From Glandiceps talaboti (Eukaryota; Hemichordata; Enteropneusta; Spengelidae), in NCBI RefSeq assembly GCF_964340395.1, contig NC_135561.1, forward strand, positions 14,700,461 to 14,764,460: a stretch of 64,000 bases of DNA, written 5' to 3'. The translations under genes and the position numbers were made by a program. The first letter of the stretch is position 1. The number at the start of each line of letters is the position of its first letter. Below, piece by piece: positions 23,251-36,911 of the stretch. The notes under the pieces are model-generated. The model was not told the origin of the DNA. It did not search any database and saw only the letters and a program-made list of their open reading frames with translations.

Positions 23251-26230
23251 TTAGTGCTGGAGCAACTTTAAACTAATTTATTTTTAAACCAGAACTTTTC
23301 CGTGCCACACAACTAAGCTTTTTCGTAAACGCAGGTAAATTCAATGAAATGTAATAACCCATCTAGATCTACTAGTAACTTTAACGTTACTGAACACGCG
23401 GCCACAGGCATCAAATATATGGAGACACTGACGCCAAACTCAAGATGGCAAATTTTACTTACATAAATTCATTCTATCTTTTTATCGCTCTTGTGAGTGC
23501 GGTGTGTTTCATGCCGTGAAAAAGAGATGTATCTTACGATAAAAAAATAAATTGGCGACAGCCATGTCAGGAATATGACTGCCGAATCCATCATGGTTTC
23601 CTTGATGCGACACGAGCTTTGCATGCTTCTTTCAGTTTTACTGGTGGAGTTAAAAAAAAACGAAAAACAAAAACAAACTTACAACATACATATCAGATTT
23701 CAACACCCGGTTTTCCGTTTCTCATGCCGTTTACTTCTAGCCAATTCAATTCACAACAACACCTGTGACTGTGTATCATCTCTGAATATTTCACGAGCTA
23801 GCGAAAACGAACACATCAAGGGATTTTCACGATGGCGCCCGAAGCAATTTCGTTTTACTGACGTCAAGACAAGTACCGAACGGATAGAAAGAGAAACAAA
23901 AAAATATTGTGAAAAATTGCCATTTCTATCACTACCATAATTTGGAACGTATAGAAACTGAAGTGAATGTACGGCGTGTATCGTTTGGCTTAGTACGTAT
24001 TTTGCCGCCAAAATTAATACACGATCATGATTATTAAATAATTCCAATCACTGTCATAAAATGGGTGTAATCTTTGTTTGACGAGTAGAAACAAGTAATA
24101 AGTATAAAAAATGAAAATAAATCTTAAAATATTCCCTGTTTAGCAAAGTCTTTTACGACTATTAGATTTAGGCAATATTATGTGTATGGATAGTATGCTT
24201 ATTCTTGTGTCACGTGTGTCGCCAACTGCAGATTTTTTCTTAACTTAATTTTCAAGTTGTTATATTTTTAAGTCCTTTTTTCCTTCCCTCCCCTCTCACT
24301 CCCCTCTTTTGCTAACAGATATTGATTATTGATACTGACGGCTCTTCGTGAGCTATATATTGTCGTGATAAAAACAAAAACAAGTCAGAAAAACTCTAAT
24401 TGAACGATGAACGACGTGACAACGTATTTGAGGGCGCCCTTTCAAATTTCACGAATGTCTCACCGCGGTTTATTTTCCATTCTTCCACGCGGTCATTATT
24501 TTTAAAGCTTATGTGCAAATTTTACCTTTTTTTGATCACCTGTTATATTCACCGATATATCATCTTGCTGGTGTCATTTAACCAAAATCGTGACAAATGA
24601 CTAAATGTCAATTTCGTCGATAATTTGAAGTATAAGACATTTCCATGGGAACTTGAAGAGAAGGAGTCTCTGCTATCAAAAAATCATGATACAGACGAAA
24701 ATCAGCTTGATATTATACCGACACACATTCTTTTTGTAGGATTCGAATCTTTGATTTTCTAAGAATTTTGTTTATTCTATTTTCTGTAGTGCTTTGATAC
24801 GGCTATCACTTAGCTACATTCGTCTTTGATAACAGAATCAATCGATCGATCGATCGATCAGTGAGTGTATCAATCATTCATTCATTCACTCACTCACTTC
24901 CTTCCTCCCTCCCTCCGTCACTCACTCACTCCCTCACTCACTCACTCACTCACTCACTCATGATCACTCACTCAATTAATGTTACGATACAAGTGATACG
25001 TAAATCGTATCCTTCGATTCGTTGTTAAGTACATATTTAGTTACTCTAATCGGTTTGTATAATTTGTTCGTCTATTTTCAATTGTACTGTTCAGGTTATG
25101 TACGACGCATCTTTGATAATCAAATAAAACATGCATACACAATGTCTCAATACTACAAGTCATGATATGTAAGGTGGTCGTTTTCAGAAAAAACATTGAA
25201 TAGCGCCCCCTACGGGAGGCTTTGTGTCACTCCAAATATGCAGTTATTGTATTATGGTTAGTTTTTTTAATGGGGGGGGGGGGAGGTTGCTATCTACGAT
25301 GGACACTGTTAGTACACAACACGGAAAATTGTCATTGATATCTGTGTTTGTATTTTCTACTACTTCATTCCCGACAATTCGAATTTTCCATGCAGGTGGA
25401 CACACTGAAAAAAATTATAATAATGAATACTGTATATGAATTCGAAGTTGACAGTCATTTGAATGTTCAGTGTTTATTATCACGTGGATGACCCTATAAA
25501 CTTATCATACATATGCAATATTAATGTCTTCAATACATGTTAAAACCCAAAGAGTATTTGCTTTGTGCCTTCATTTGTTTGTTGTCATTTTACATTACAC
25601 TGATCGGCTTCACAACGGTATGATTTCAAAAGGTTTAATAAGACGGCGATGGTTTTGAGATTGCTGTCTCCTCTGGCATGAATCAAAATCACTGATATAT
25701 ATATATAACTCATGTAAATGTTGGGCTTTTCTTGAGGGACTCTGGAATTTCCCCATGTATAGACATTTAAGAGCTATTCATTCATCACAAAATACTAATA
25801 CCGTGATCCGTAGCTATTAACCTTTCGGCACTTTGTGAGTAGCAAAGCTGAACTGAGTGGCACTTTCAGATATGTCACTGCTGTTATCATCACCTACCTG
25901 CACATAAATTCATTCAGTACATTTGCTGTAACTAACGTTGGCGATTTTAAAAAAAAAATGCAGTGCTACCGCAAACATAAGATTACTAAATCACCAATAG
26001 GTAAACTTGTGAATGTAGCTGCATTGAATGAACCCATAAATGGGTGTCGAGGTAGGTCAAACGAACATGGGACGAATTCAAAACCAAGCGCTCACTCACG
26101 AATCTCTCTCTCCTGATTAATAACATGTGCGTCCTTTTTTGAGGAATTTTTGGTTGCTTTAATATTATACTGCATTATGTATCGCATCCAGTGATATGCA
26201 TCATTATCATATTCAAAGTATTGAGTTGTC
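23251..26230. other. Intergenic, no supported gene
   Basis: The 121-residue frame at 23575-23940 has no recognisable domain. Simple repeats (GATC, CATT and CACT units) lie at 24838-24960. A CRE octamer is at 23859-23866 and a poly-G run at about 25274-25283. Confidence 0.45.
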
Positions 26231-26486
26231 CAATAGGGAACTTGCAATCCAGACTGAGCATGCTCAGACGCAAAGGACTATGGGATTATCTGTGGTTATC
26301 ATAATACCTAATCTGGAGCTACCGATAAAAAAGACCTCCCACAATAGTCAGGGTAAAATATGGATTGACCATTCGTGGTTGCAAACAATGTAAAAGTATT
26401 GTTTACAGTACCAATTTATTAGTATTTATTATCACATTTCCCATGATGCAACATTCAACGTGGCGGGTTTGCAAGGTCCCTATTAG
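26231..26486. mobile_element. Candidate short TIR element
   Basis: The left end CAATAGGGAACTTGCAA (26231-26247) is mirrored by TTGCAAGGTCCCTATTAG (26469-26486). Inside, ACTATGGGA and the inverse of GCATCATGGGA give partial subterminal symmetry. No target duplication is clear. Confidence 0.55.
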
Positions 26487-28614
26487 TCCCGAATAGAATA
26501 GAACAATGGATTACAAAAAAGAATATCTCATTAAAGTGGAACGTGAGATCAGTTGTAAAACTAACGCGCATGCGTTTAAATAAGAACCAAATCTCGGCAA
26601 AGATATTATCGAATTCGATACAATCTGTTCAAATGAAAGAAAAGGCTGGGGCAAACGACCAGATTGTCAAAAGAGATAGCGTTATAACAACTGCAAGTGG
26701 GTACATATAATATGTTGATATTTCATCGAAAAGTTAACACAAAAATAAACCAGAGTACTTCCCCATGATGCCGACATTAAGGTTATTTTTGACAAGTTTG
26801 TTTACATTTCATTATGAACTATATGTGGTACATTATACACTTATGGTCAAAACATATCACCTTTTTCCGGCGTCCATACTACTCACTTAAGCTCTTAAGC
26901 TAATTGTTCCATACATTGCGTTGGTACATCCCCCACGCGTTTACTCTGCTAAGATAATATCGCTGTCAAAAATTAATCACGAACAAATAAAACAAATATG
27001 ATTGGAGTTCCACGCAGTATATCACTGACAGTACACATAGATAAGTGTGTACAATGAGATACGTTATCCAATTATTCGTTTTCTAGGTTGTCTGGAGTTT
27101 GTTTTAGTTGAGGTTAATTTTGTGGGAACTAATACATTACGTCGTCCAACTCAATTAAAAATCAAATCTAATCTTATATCTATAGTTACTGTAAGTTGAA
27201 GACAATTTATCAAAAGGGTTTATGTATTATTCAATGCAGGTTTCATTCGTATGTTATGCAATTGTATGGATAAGATAACGTAGACTGATAAAGTTTTACC
27301 AGGGGTACACACAAAAAACGTAAATTACATCACTAAGTACAGTGGAGCAAAGTTTTACTTCAACATCACCGAGTTTTACTGTAACACTACTGAAGAACTG
27401 TTGACAGTGTTCGGAGCTGTGTTTTTTTAGCTGTTTTTCACACTTCTGTAAAAAACGATGAGGAAAACTTGTCATGAAGAAGGTCAACCTGAAAATGACA
27501 AAGCGAAAAGGTCAAGTGAAAAGGTCAAAATGAATTATCTTAAAGTCCATTGGTCGTTTTCTACGAATGTCCAGATGGGGTGCTCTTTTTATTTATTCAT
27601 GAAAAACACGATGCGTAGTGTGGGATCGAGATCCGAGTCTTTTATACAAGTCTTTACGCATCCCAGGCAGCAAAAAATGTGTTTCTTAAATCATGTATAT
27701 TTTTTGCTAAACAAAGTTTTGTTACAGCGTCCTTAGTCACTGGCTAGGATTTCGTAGCGTGGGACCCCGAAACGCGGGCGTGTGAATTTGACGAATGTAC
27801 ATTTAAACAATTCATAACATATAATACCAATGAAACAATATTTTATGTAATCACCATCTATCAAGTTATGGCAAAAATGTAATTACAATAACATGTCGAA
27901 ATATTATTGTCCTTGTATCATCAATCAGAAGGAATTTGGCAGATCACATACATTTACAAATGCCAACCTACATTGATAAATAATCCCACCAAATGTTCTT
28001 GGAGCCTTCCCCGTTGCCAGCCCTTCCACATCTAAATCTATGCATAATAATATTTTGAAATAATGATAATTTGACACACATGCATATACGGACTCACAGA
28101 TAGACAAACAAACAAACAAACAGAGGTATACAAAATCCGCCCAATTCCACTTCATTCGCGGTGGTAATGATGTCAAAACCGATGCATACATATAAACCGA
28201 CTGTGTCGACCTCACTGATTGCAATGTCCCAAGAACATATCGTAAGCTGAAAAGCAATCAGTTACGCGTCTACGGATTCTTAATTACGACCAACCTCAAT
28301 GCAGGTAAGGTTATCAAAGGGTGAGACAGGTAGGTTTGTAATATAGCAATTCATGTGAATGCTTTACTACCCTATTACATACTATAGGTTCAACATTTAG
28401 ATGACTTATCTTACATGATTACGTGGTACACGAACCTTTAAAAGAAATGCTTATTTTTCGAAGTCGTTTTTATTTAAAAGGCTATTATTTATGTCTTTTC
28501 AATTTCGATCCGTTTGGTATTATTCACTAGTATATGCCCTACGCTTCTTTTAAAGTGTTGGCTATTGATGCATCATCAGTATGTTTGTTTTCATTTTTTT
28601 CTTACTTTTTCCTT
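26487..28614. other. Intergenic, no supported gene
   Basis: The 110-residue minus frame at 27925-28257 and the 92-residue plus frame at 27458-27736 show no family signature. Positions 27735-27775 share a block with 50430-50475 (see findings). Confidence 0.4.
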
Positions 28615-28636
28615 TCGCCTGTCCGTCCGTCCTTCC

Positions 28637-28667
<31 letters not shown>

Positions 28668-28757
28668 AGTCTGTCTGTCTATATGTACGGTTTCTTTCTT
28701 CCGCTTCATAGGGTCTGTCTGTCTGCATGTACATGTGTCTTTCTTCCCCTTTTAAGG

Positions 28758-28794
<37 letters not shown>

Positions 28795-28862
28795 AATGTA
28801 CGCATTTCTTTCGTTCCCTTCTTAGGGCCTGTCTGTCTGTCTGTCTGTCTGTCTGTCTGACT
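28615..28862. repeat. Three (CTGT)n blocks in a repeated frame
   Basis: CTGT runs at 28633-28680, 28758-28792 and 28828-28860 are separated by related spacers (TTTCTTTCTTCCGCTTCATA, TCTTTCTTCCCCTTTTAAGG, TTTCTTTCGTTCCCTTCTTA). This makes a minisatellite of about 95 bp period. Confidence 0.85.
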
Positions 28863-29194
28863 TCCTTACATTCCTCATCATCTTAGTTGATGACCTTACT
28901 CTACACACTGCATAATCCAAGTTAACTAATATCCCTGTCTAAATCCTCTTAAAACGCTGTTCTGACACTCTGTCTCCAATATTACAGTATATTCACAATT
29001 ATCGACATCTGCGACACGTAATAATCTGGTGTCAATAATTCCATCGCAACGAAATCGGACATCGTTTGCCTCATCTCAATTCAAATTGGTGATGAGCTTC
29101 TCAACAAGAGTTTCCGCTTATGGCGTCACTACAAAAAGGAAATGCTCAAACAAAATTGTAAGCAGTGTGGAATTTGATACCTTGTTAAATGAAT

Positions 29195-29446
29195 AAATGT
29201 GAGTGTATGTATGTATTTATGTATGTATGTATGTATGTATGTACATTGTATGTATGTATGTATGTATGTATGTATGTATGTGTGTGTGTGTGTGTGTGTG
29301 TATGTGTGTGTGTATGTATGTATGTATGTATGTATGTATGTATGTATGTATGTATGTATGTATATATGTATGTGTGTATGTGTGTGTACGTACGTATGTA
29401 TGTATTTATGTATGTATGTATGTATGTGTGTATGTGTGTGCGTGTG
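29195..29446. repeat. (GTAT)n / (GT)n microsatellite at the LINE 3' end
   Basis: A mixed GTAT/GT tract lies directly beyond the 3' end of the minus-strand LINE remnant. Tyr/Cys/Met/Val frames here are artefacts. Confidence 0.95.
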
Positions 29447-30075
29447 GAAAAAGAAAATGTACTAAAATAGATTCTAACAAACCTGTTAAAATAATTCAAT
29501 TATTCATAAGTGATCATTTAGCCTGTTTGTTCTCTGTAATGGCAATTTGGTTTTCAATCTTATACAATTTCTTGATTTGCTCAGTAAATTTTTGGAATGA
29601 TGGTAGCCTGGACTTATAAATAAACCAGCTTGGCTTGAATTAGTAAGACATTTAGAAGTTCAGAAAAATTTGTAGACCCAAACAAAATACCATCACTATC
29701 AATATTAGTAGAAAATTCTGTCATTCCATTCCACCATGTTTTGAAACGTTCCCAAAATCCATCTACCACGTACAGTTTCACGTTCATATAAACAATATGG
29801 AAAATAGACTCGCCATGATTAGAGCAAAATGAACATGCCTCATTACTGCAAATAACCCAGCTTATAATTAACAGCAAAGTAATTTTGCAAAATCTTATGC
29901 TCGAATACCCTGGATTTAACGTGGTGGTACGTTTAATGTGTGGTAAAAGAAAAATATCCATCCATTTATTATCTGCAATCTTTTGTGTCATTCCAGTAAA
30001 ACTCTTCGTGTCGATATACTTTGAGAAACGTATTTTAGTAATTCCACATCTAATAACTCCTTGACCGTGTTTCAT
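29447..30075 (-). pseudogene. Truncated, frameshifted LINE ORF2 3' end (L1/Tx1-like)
   Basis: The minus strand carries the C-terminal region after the reverse transcriptase of a non-LTR retrotransposon. The 153-residue frame (30075-29614) contains KWMDIFLLP, then a Cys/His cluster (EACSFCSNHGESIFHIV), then FWERFKTWW. This matches the usual ...CSFC..EES..HLF..C....FW.....W pattern of LINE ORF2 ends. A frame change near 29620 moves to FIYKSRLPSFQKFTEQIKKL, and the tail YKIENQIAITENKQAK stops at 29516-29514. That is the normal end of L1-like ORF2. The reverse transcriptase and endonuclease are missing (5' truncation). The 3' side runs straight into a microsatellite. The cysteines and the FW motif are kept, but the frame break makes it non-functional. 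Confidence 0.8.
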
Positions 30076-30240
30076 TGCTTAAAACAACTATTTGTTTATC
30101 TAGTGGGAAAACGCATTTCAAAAGGTTACATAAGTGACATTTGTTGAAGTTTAGGTAATCAATATTTCTTTTATATTGTCGTTTTGAAGTTGATTTCCAT
30201 ACAGTGGCATGATTAGTCTAGGAATAGGAATAGAGAATAG
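30076..30240. other. Short spacer 5' of the LINE remnant
   Basis: No further LINE sequence could be followed in a single frame here. Confidence 0.4.
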
Positions 30241-30362
30241 GGATGGGGATGAGAGAGTGAGTGAGTGAGTGAGTGAGTGAGTGAGTGAGTGAGTGAGTGA
30301 GTGAGTGAGTGAGTGAGTGAGTGAAAGAGACAGAGAGAGCGAGAGAGAGATAGAGAGAGAGC

Positions 30363-30428
<66 letters not shown>

Positions 30429-30800
30429 GATAAACATACAGAAAGAGAAACAGACACATAAGAAAGACAGCTGTCGGCAGAGAGAAAAGGACATGTGAAT
30501 AGCGAATGATAGAATACATTGACACACTTAGAGAGCGTACAATTGAAAGAGAGAGAGAGAAAGGAAGAAAATTGAAAGAGAAAGAGAGGGAGAGAGAGAG
30601 ACAGAGAGAGAGATTAGATGAGAGGGAGAGAGAGAGAGGGCATTAGACGAGAGGGAGAGAGAGAGACTAAATGTGGAAACATTGACTGAGAATTATCCAG
30701 GGGAAAATGTGTAGAGAAGAAGCGAGATACAATGAGAATTAGAGAGAGAAAAGAGGTTCAGATGTTGGAAGGAAAGGAAAGGGGGGGAGACAGGAGGAAA
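30241..30800. repeat. Purine-rich tract: (GAGT)n, (GACA)n and (GA)n
   Basis: A strongly purine-biased plus strand holds (GAGT)n at 30253-30322, (GACA)n at 30370-30418 and scattered GAGA runs to about 30800. Confidence 0.9.
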
Positions 30801-33800
30801 TTGAGTATGATTGATTATGAGGGGATGCGAAGAGAGGGGTGTGGAGAAGAAAAGTGGCAGGGAAGTGGCATGTAGAATTTTAATATGACAGATCTAGAGA
30901 GGAAGAGATGTGAAGAGAAAAACGTGTATAAAACGTGTGTTTGTATTTGCAATTTAAATAATAGCATACGAAGTACGTGTGATGTTAGCTTTACGGTTTG
31001 TTGAACGTAGACCAAAACGTAAAATAATGTAATTGTTCTGTCATCCAATAAAGAAGTCGACTTCAATGCAAACATAGTAGTTTGTAAAGGTCGACTTCTC
31101 GCAGAGCTACAGGGCCGTGATGTCACCACGATACGTATTATAGTCTATATGCAATAATCTAACCGAAGCAAATTTGTCTGTGACGTCAGAAACGAGCTGA
31201 TACCCAGTGTTGTAAGATAAATCCATCTCCAAGCTGCCTTGTCTCTAAGTCCTAATCCGTTCTGTACGAGTTCGGCGTTGGCATAGAAACGGGTGAGTAC
31301 AACGTACCAATTAGACTATAACAATTAATTCAACACATTTCTGCTTTTTTTGGGGGCGATGATTTAGTTGAACAAATATTAACATTTCGAAGACGGAACT
31401 ACAACGTATCCATAGCTCGTTTTAAGCAGTTAATTGGGAAATTGTTTCTTCGCTATCCGGGAGATACGACGTATGTTGTACTATCTTCATTTTGGTATCA
31501 CGCAAACGTCTAAAAGTCCACATCATATTGATAGTTTGTACTGTTAGATGATAGAAATATTAAGGCTATCGCTGAGTCCATTCTATTTGTTAATAGTACA
31601 CACTTAATATTCTAATGAGGAAGTCAGGTGTATTCAAAACGACGTACGCGTGTTTGTTTGTGAAATCTTGATATCCACCACAGGGTCGGTCGCCTATGGG
31701 ATATACTTATTCACAGAAGGAAAAAATATCTCAGTCTGATTTTCCATTTTCTTTCCCAAGCGCTCACACACTCCTGATTTTGGTGTCCAGGAGGACGGTA
31801 AGAAAAGAAAAGAAAATGTGAATATTTACGACATTTATATACGTTTGAAAATCTATCCGGAAATTGCAGTCGATTTGAATGACGGATAGTTTATATGGGG
31901 AAGTTGTCAAGCTGACGGAAAACCCGTGACGACAGTGACCAGGTTGTTAAAACAAGAACAACAGTCTCTACGTTTAAGTAGGTAGGTATGTATTTTCTCG
32001 TATCTTGTTACATTTTTCTGTCATCTGATTACGTGTTGTAAATTGAACACGAGCCGAACCACTGGTGCGACGAATTCAATATACGATCAGGAACGTATTG
32101 AATAGCTGCATATAGCTAGGGACTGGCTAAATACGGAATGCTTCGATGCACCGTGTATACGTTTTTTCAGCAGCTCTTTGTCAAAGCAAGCCTCATGAAA
32201 TCACGTAATCTACGGCGGAATTATCAGCTGCGATTTTTTTTTCAATATACCTGAACGCACTATTGTGGTGAAGTGATTCCACATTTTTTCCAATCAAGCT
32301 TTCCTTTCCGATTACGTTTCGCTTCCCCTTCTTTACGACCCCTGTTTCTACAGAAGGTCGATTATACACGACATCAATATACGTTGCTATGGTGAGGGAG
32401 GTAATTTTTTTTCTTTACTTAGTGACAAATCTCGTCGATGGTGTAATAAGACCGTGATCACCCTGCAATTCAAAACCAGGGACTTCCTCTCTGTATCGGG
32501 TTTCATACAAATATGTGGGTGGCTATTACGTCCTAGCTTCCATCTCACAGATGAGAAATGTGGTCGGAAACTTCAAATTAATGTTCGCATGCTGTTGTCC
32601 ATCCAGAGTAACACGTCTAACACATTTTAAAGAGATGATTGGGCAGTCCACGGTGTAAACTGCCAGTTATCACGTCCTGGTGACACTTACATTACAGACG
32701 AAATGGTCATCTTTGAACAAAAACTTACACCCAAGGGAGAACATTTCGGTATTATGATAAGGAGTAGAAAACAAATAAGATAATCTGGTAAGAAACGAAG
32801 AAGCGTACAGGCTCTAGATACATTGTTGTATACAACGCATACGTCGAAGACTTAATGAGTTCTCATAGCATGCCAATCTCACTATATTTTTCTCAAGTGC
32901 CTGAAGGCTGCACTCTTCGGTTGCATAGATTCCATTGTATGAATTATTCAGTAAATCTCTCTTTGCATACTGACTAGTTGAGAGAATAACCATGTATGAC
33001 AGATTCACGGGGTACACAGTCACAAATAACATAAGAAATCACGTTTGCATTGTTGATACTTTTGGAAGTGTACAAAATTTAGAATCATGTAGGAAATTGC
33101 CTCGTTTTGGCCTTTTTCTTAAAGGGAATTCAATGTGTCTCTCCTTGTTTATTAATCATTGGATGATGACGTCATTAGCAAAAGTATGACGAATTCCTCC
33201 GTTTTATTCACCCCTTTCTTTATTCCCAGGATGCAAAGTCGAAATCTATAATGGATTTCGTGTGTAGACGACGCTTTCCACTATGTTATCTTACTCTGAT
33301 TAATAATCTGACATTAGCTGATGAAATACTAAATAATGTCATATTCGGTTCGTTTTATAGCAGTGAACTATGAACTTTTACATTACCATTTCTTGTAACA
33401 TGGCTGTATTTACATGTTTATCGTTTCATATCGAGATATTGCCAAACTAATATGAGAAAGTGCAATATAGCGACGAAATCATTACAGGACACATGCGCAG
33501 ACATAATTATATAAACGTGGTTCGTTTTTTTCCAGACACCACTGTTATGACAATCTGCAGGGAATACACTTAAACAGAGAGAAAGAATACGTAATGAAAT
33601 TTCGACAGAAATCTCACTTTCAATCTAATTTTGAAATTTAATTTGTCATAAGCGAAAGCCTGTGATAGTTTTGACTGCAAGGAGTAATTTATATTGCATG
33701 GCCATCAGCCAAGCTGAGGCATTCTATTAAAGAATTCAATCCATAATGAAACATCAAGAGTACTGATATAAAAAAGGCGATGACATAATTAGACACGAAT

Positions 33801-33854
33801 TTTACCTCCGATCACTATGCTCTACTAGCACACATGGGAATACATTTATATTGT
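30801..33854. other. Intergenic, no confirmed gene
   Basis: CRE octamers lie at 31181-31188 and 33177-33184. A donor-like ACGGGTGAGTAC at 31290-31301 follows CpG-richer sequence and could end a non-coding first exon (see findings). No coding exon is recognised. Confidence 0.4.
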
Positions 33855-33928
<74 letters not shown>

Positions 33929-33980
33929 GACAGAGACAGAGAAAGGCAAAGAGAGACAGGGAGAGAGGGAGGGAGAAACG

Positions 33981-34024
<44 letters not shown>

Positions 34025-34027
34025 TTG

Positions 34028-34075
<48 letters not shown>

Positions 34076-34087
34076 GTAGATAGACAG
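33855..34087. repeat. (GA)n and (GACA)n compound microsatellite
   Basis: GA runs to 33900, then CAGA blocks with GA interruptions. The long Ser/Leu/Cys and Arg/Glu frames on both strands are artefacts. Confidence 0.95.
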
Positions 34088-34310
34088 ACAAACATAGCAG
34101 ATAGGGAAGTTAATAGTTTCTTTAACTATTGACACTGAAGTTTTACTGGTAATCAATATTTGCTATCAGTAACCATGTTAGTACACACTACACTACATAG
34201 ACCAACAGGCTAGTTATTGTCAATTGTAGCAATCTACTTGAACAATATTACATTTAGAGTATGACAAATATTTCATTCACTACGAGCAGTATAATTCAGG
34301 CTGTACATAT

Positions 34311-34694
34311 GGCGTAAAAATGTGTGGTTCCGATTACATTCAATTTTAGGATAGGTGGGGTAGGTAGATTTTTTTTTTTTTTTTTTTTTTTTTCAAATGC
34401 GAGTGTCTAAGTTCAGGTAGTTATGTTTTCCGTTGTTTTCCATATGATCTCTGTGTTATTGGTTTCTTCTCATCAGATGTACAGCCATATAACAGTTTTA
34501 TATTGTCTGTTTAAGTTTATGTCAGTTTCCGCATCCACTATTTCTTGCGAGACTTCACTATTTTCGCGATCTTATTATTTTTTTTCTCGATTTCTGTAAA
34601 AACAATTCTCGAGTACGTAAAAAACAGCTTAGGGTTGGCGTAAAAACTAGGTGGGGTCGGGTAACAGAACCAGACAACTTTTTTTTATTATGCC
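34311..34694 (+). mobile_element. Family-1 TIR element, copy D
   Basis: It starts GGCGTAAAAATGTGTGGTTCC and ends TATGCC followed by TTA. It has a poly-T tract (about 34370-34393) and all the internal landmarks, and is one of the fullest copies. Confidence 0.8.
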
Positions 34695-35857
34695 TTATTA
34701 CGTCCACATTGTTCTTATCCAGGCACGTATCCCAGAAATAGTAACTAAGTATTGTTACCAAATGTAATATACTTATTAAAGATTGAAATGTGATTAGATA
34801 CAACCGTGGTAGGGTTCCAGTAAGAGCTCGTTGTATGCCACGTTGCATTATATTTTCAAAATCGTACCTTTCTTGACTATGTAGTGAAAAGATGACAAGA
34901 AAGTATTTTCATGATCTAATTTGTTTTCATAGCCGGTTATGAGAGAGATAGAGAGAGGTGGAAAGACAGACAGACAGACAGACAGACATACAGACAGACA
35001 TATATATGTGACATTAATACGTCGAGTGTTCACAATGAGAAATGTGGAATCGCAGTTTATACCTTATCAGTACCTCTTGGTTGTCTGAGTTAATACAAGC
35101 TAGAGGAAGGAAAATAGATTCACCAGCGAGACCAACGTAAACGTACCTTATGCTACGGGTCATTGTACGATAGGAACTATTTCCCCCTAGTTGAAAGTAA
35201 ATTACGGAAATGCTCCGAGGCAGATGTAGATAAAGTCAGATTCGAATAGCCATTTATACTCGTATCCCATTGATATTATTATGTGATCGTACTTTGAGTA
35301 CATTTTGTTATCTACTTAGATGGATAGGCCCTACAACTTCGCTATATGTAGAATTGGAACGAAAGAAAAACTTGCTCCTTAGGCTCTCATGAGATGTTTA
35401 CATAATGTCTGTGATCGATATCGTACACTGATGTGAACATTGATATATTATCTTTCTGTACAATCACAGTATCTAGTAGCGTAATTCTGTGACGTTCACA
35501 CCTTCGCACACGCACGGACTATGTAACATATTAAAATTCATTTTCTTTATTCAGGAAAAGAACCGTACCATGTGAAGAATTGCACAAAAACTACTTTGTA
35601 TATTAAATCAAATATGATAAACAGAAAGCAACACTTATTACTGTCATAGATGGCGCTATTCAAATGGAAATAATTTGATAACATATTTCACACCAACTTG
35701 GACGACGGTTTACACATAGACTTTACGTGTATAGGGTCTATGGTTTACACAGGTTATAATGCACAAGCAGTTCACAGTTTTATAGTGTTGTGCTTTCGAT
35801 ATCTGTCGTGGTTCACGATCCTCGTCAGAATGAAAGATTCCATAGTGTAATACACCT

Positions 35858-35861
<4 letters not shown>
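34695..35861. other. Intergenic, no supported gene
   Basis: A short (CAGA)n run lies at 34965-34999. Nothing else is recognised. Confidence 0.4.
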
Positions 35862-35938
<77 letters not shown>

Positions 35939-35996
35939 CAGGCAGGCAGGCAGGCAGACAGACAGACAGACAGGCAGGCAGACAGACAGACAAACA
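35862..35996. repeat. (GA)n, (GGCA)n and (GACA)n microsatellite
   Basis: A GA run at 35862-35936 is followed by GGCA and GACA tetramers. Confidence 0.95.
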
Positions 35997-36530
35997 GTAT
36001 AGTTCGATGCCCCTTTCCTCACGTCCCTGTTGACCTTAGAATTGTAGAGTTTGAGATTCAATATACAAAACTTCTTTTGCTCAGCAGAAATACGGTATCG
36101 CGTCATCAATCTTTTTACATGTCTTGTATGCGAGTGCGGATAAAGCAACAGAGAGATTTATCATTTCGATTTTGATCTCTTTGACTACCAGAAAAGAATA
36201 ATGCTGTAAATGTACGTAATTATCGTCAAAAAATGACGTCATTTGTTTCTTAAAAGGATTTTTGATCTATTAGCAGAAAATGGAGTATGTTACATCTAAA
36301 ATGGCATAAGTGGGATTTAGAGGCATTCTGTTGGAACATTTGTAAATGGTTATTAAAAAAAACTGGAAGAAGTGTACACGTTAGAGCTACTTTATTTTCA
36401 GTATGCCGTGTCCTCAATCCTCATAATGTTATTAACAAACCAGAGGCATACTTATCCGCTGATGAGGCGAAAAGTAATATTGTGTGTCTTCTTCAAGTTG
36501 GACAGTGAGGTAAAGAGGCGTACACGTCGC
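35997..36530. other. Spacer with a CRE octamer
   Basis: A perfect TGACGTCA lies at 36234-36241. No gene is seen. Confidence 0.4.
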
Positions 36531-36533
36531 GCG

Positions 36534-36629
<96 letters not shown>

Positions 36630-36678
36630 CCAACCGACCGACCGACCGACCGACCGACCGACCGATCGATCGATCAAA
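36531..36678. repeat. (CAAT)n, (ACCG)n and (ATCG)n microsatellite
   Basis: Ordered blocks run AATC, then ACCG (36632-36662), then ATCG. Confidence 0.95.
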
Positions 36679-36911
36679 CAAATTGAGGTTATTTTCAATC
36701 TATGATTTAATATTCAAAAAATTAGATGAGCTGCCCTCAGTATATGCATAAAGGTAAATGTAAATCATCAAAGCTACTCAGAACTTCTGCCAACAAGTCA
36801 GAGATTTACATTGTTGTCCTGTTAGATATTAATAAGAAAATATTTTGACATGGTTTGCATAGCCAGCTAGAGGTAGCAAGTCCACAAAAAAAATCGCTTG
36901 TGTACATTCCC

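Noticed and set aside
23575-23940. 121-residue plus-strand frame
   Set aside because: No domain, no splice or promoter context, and its composition matches the surrounding AT-rich DNA.
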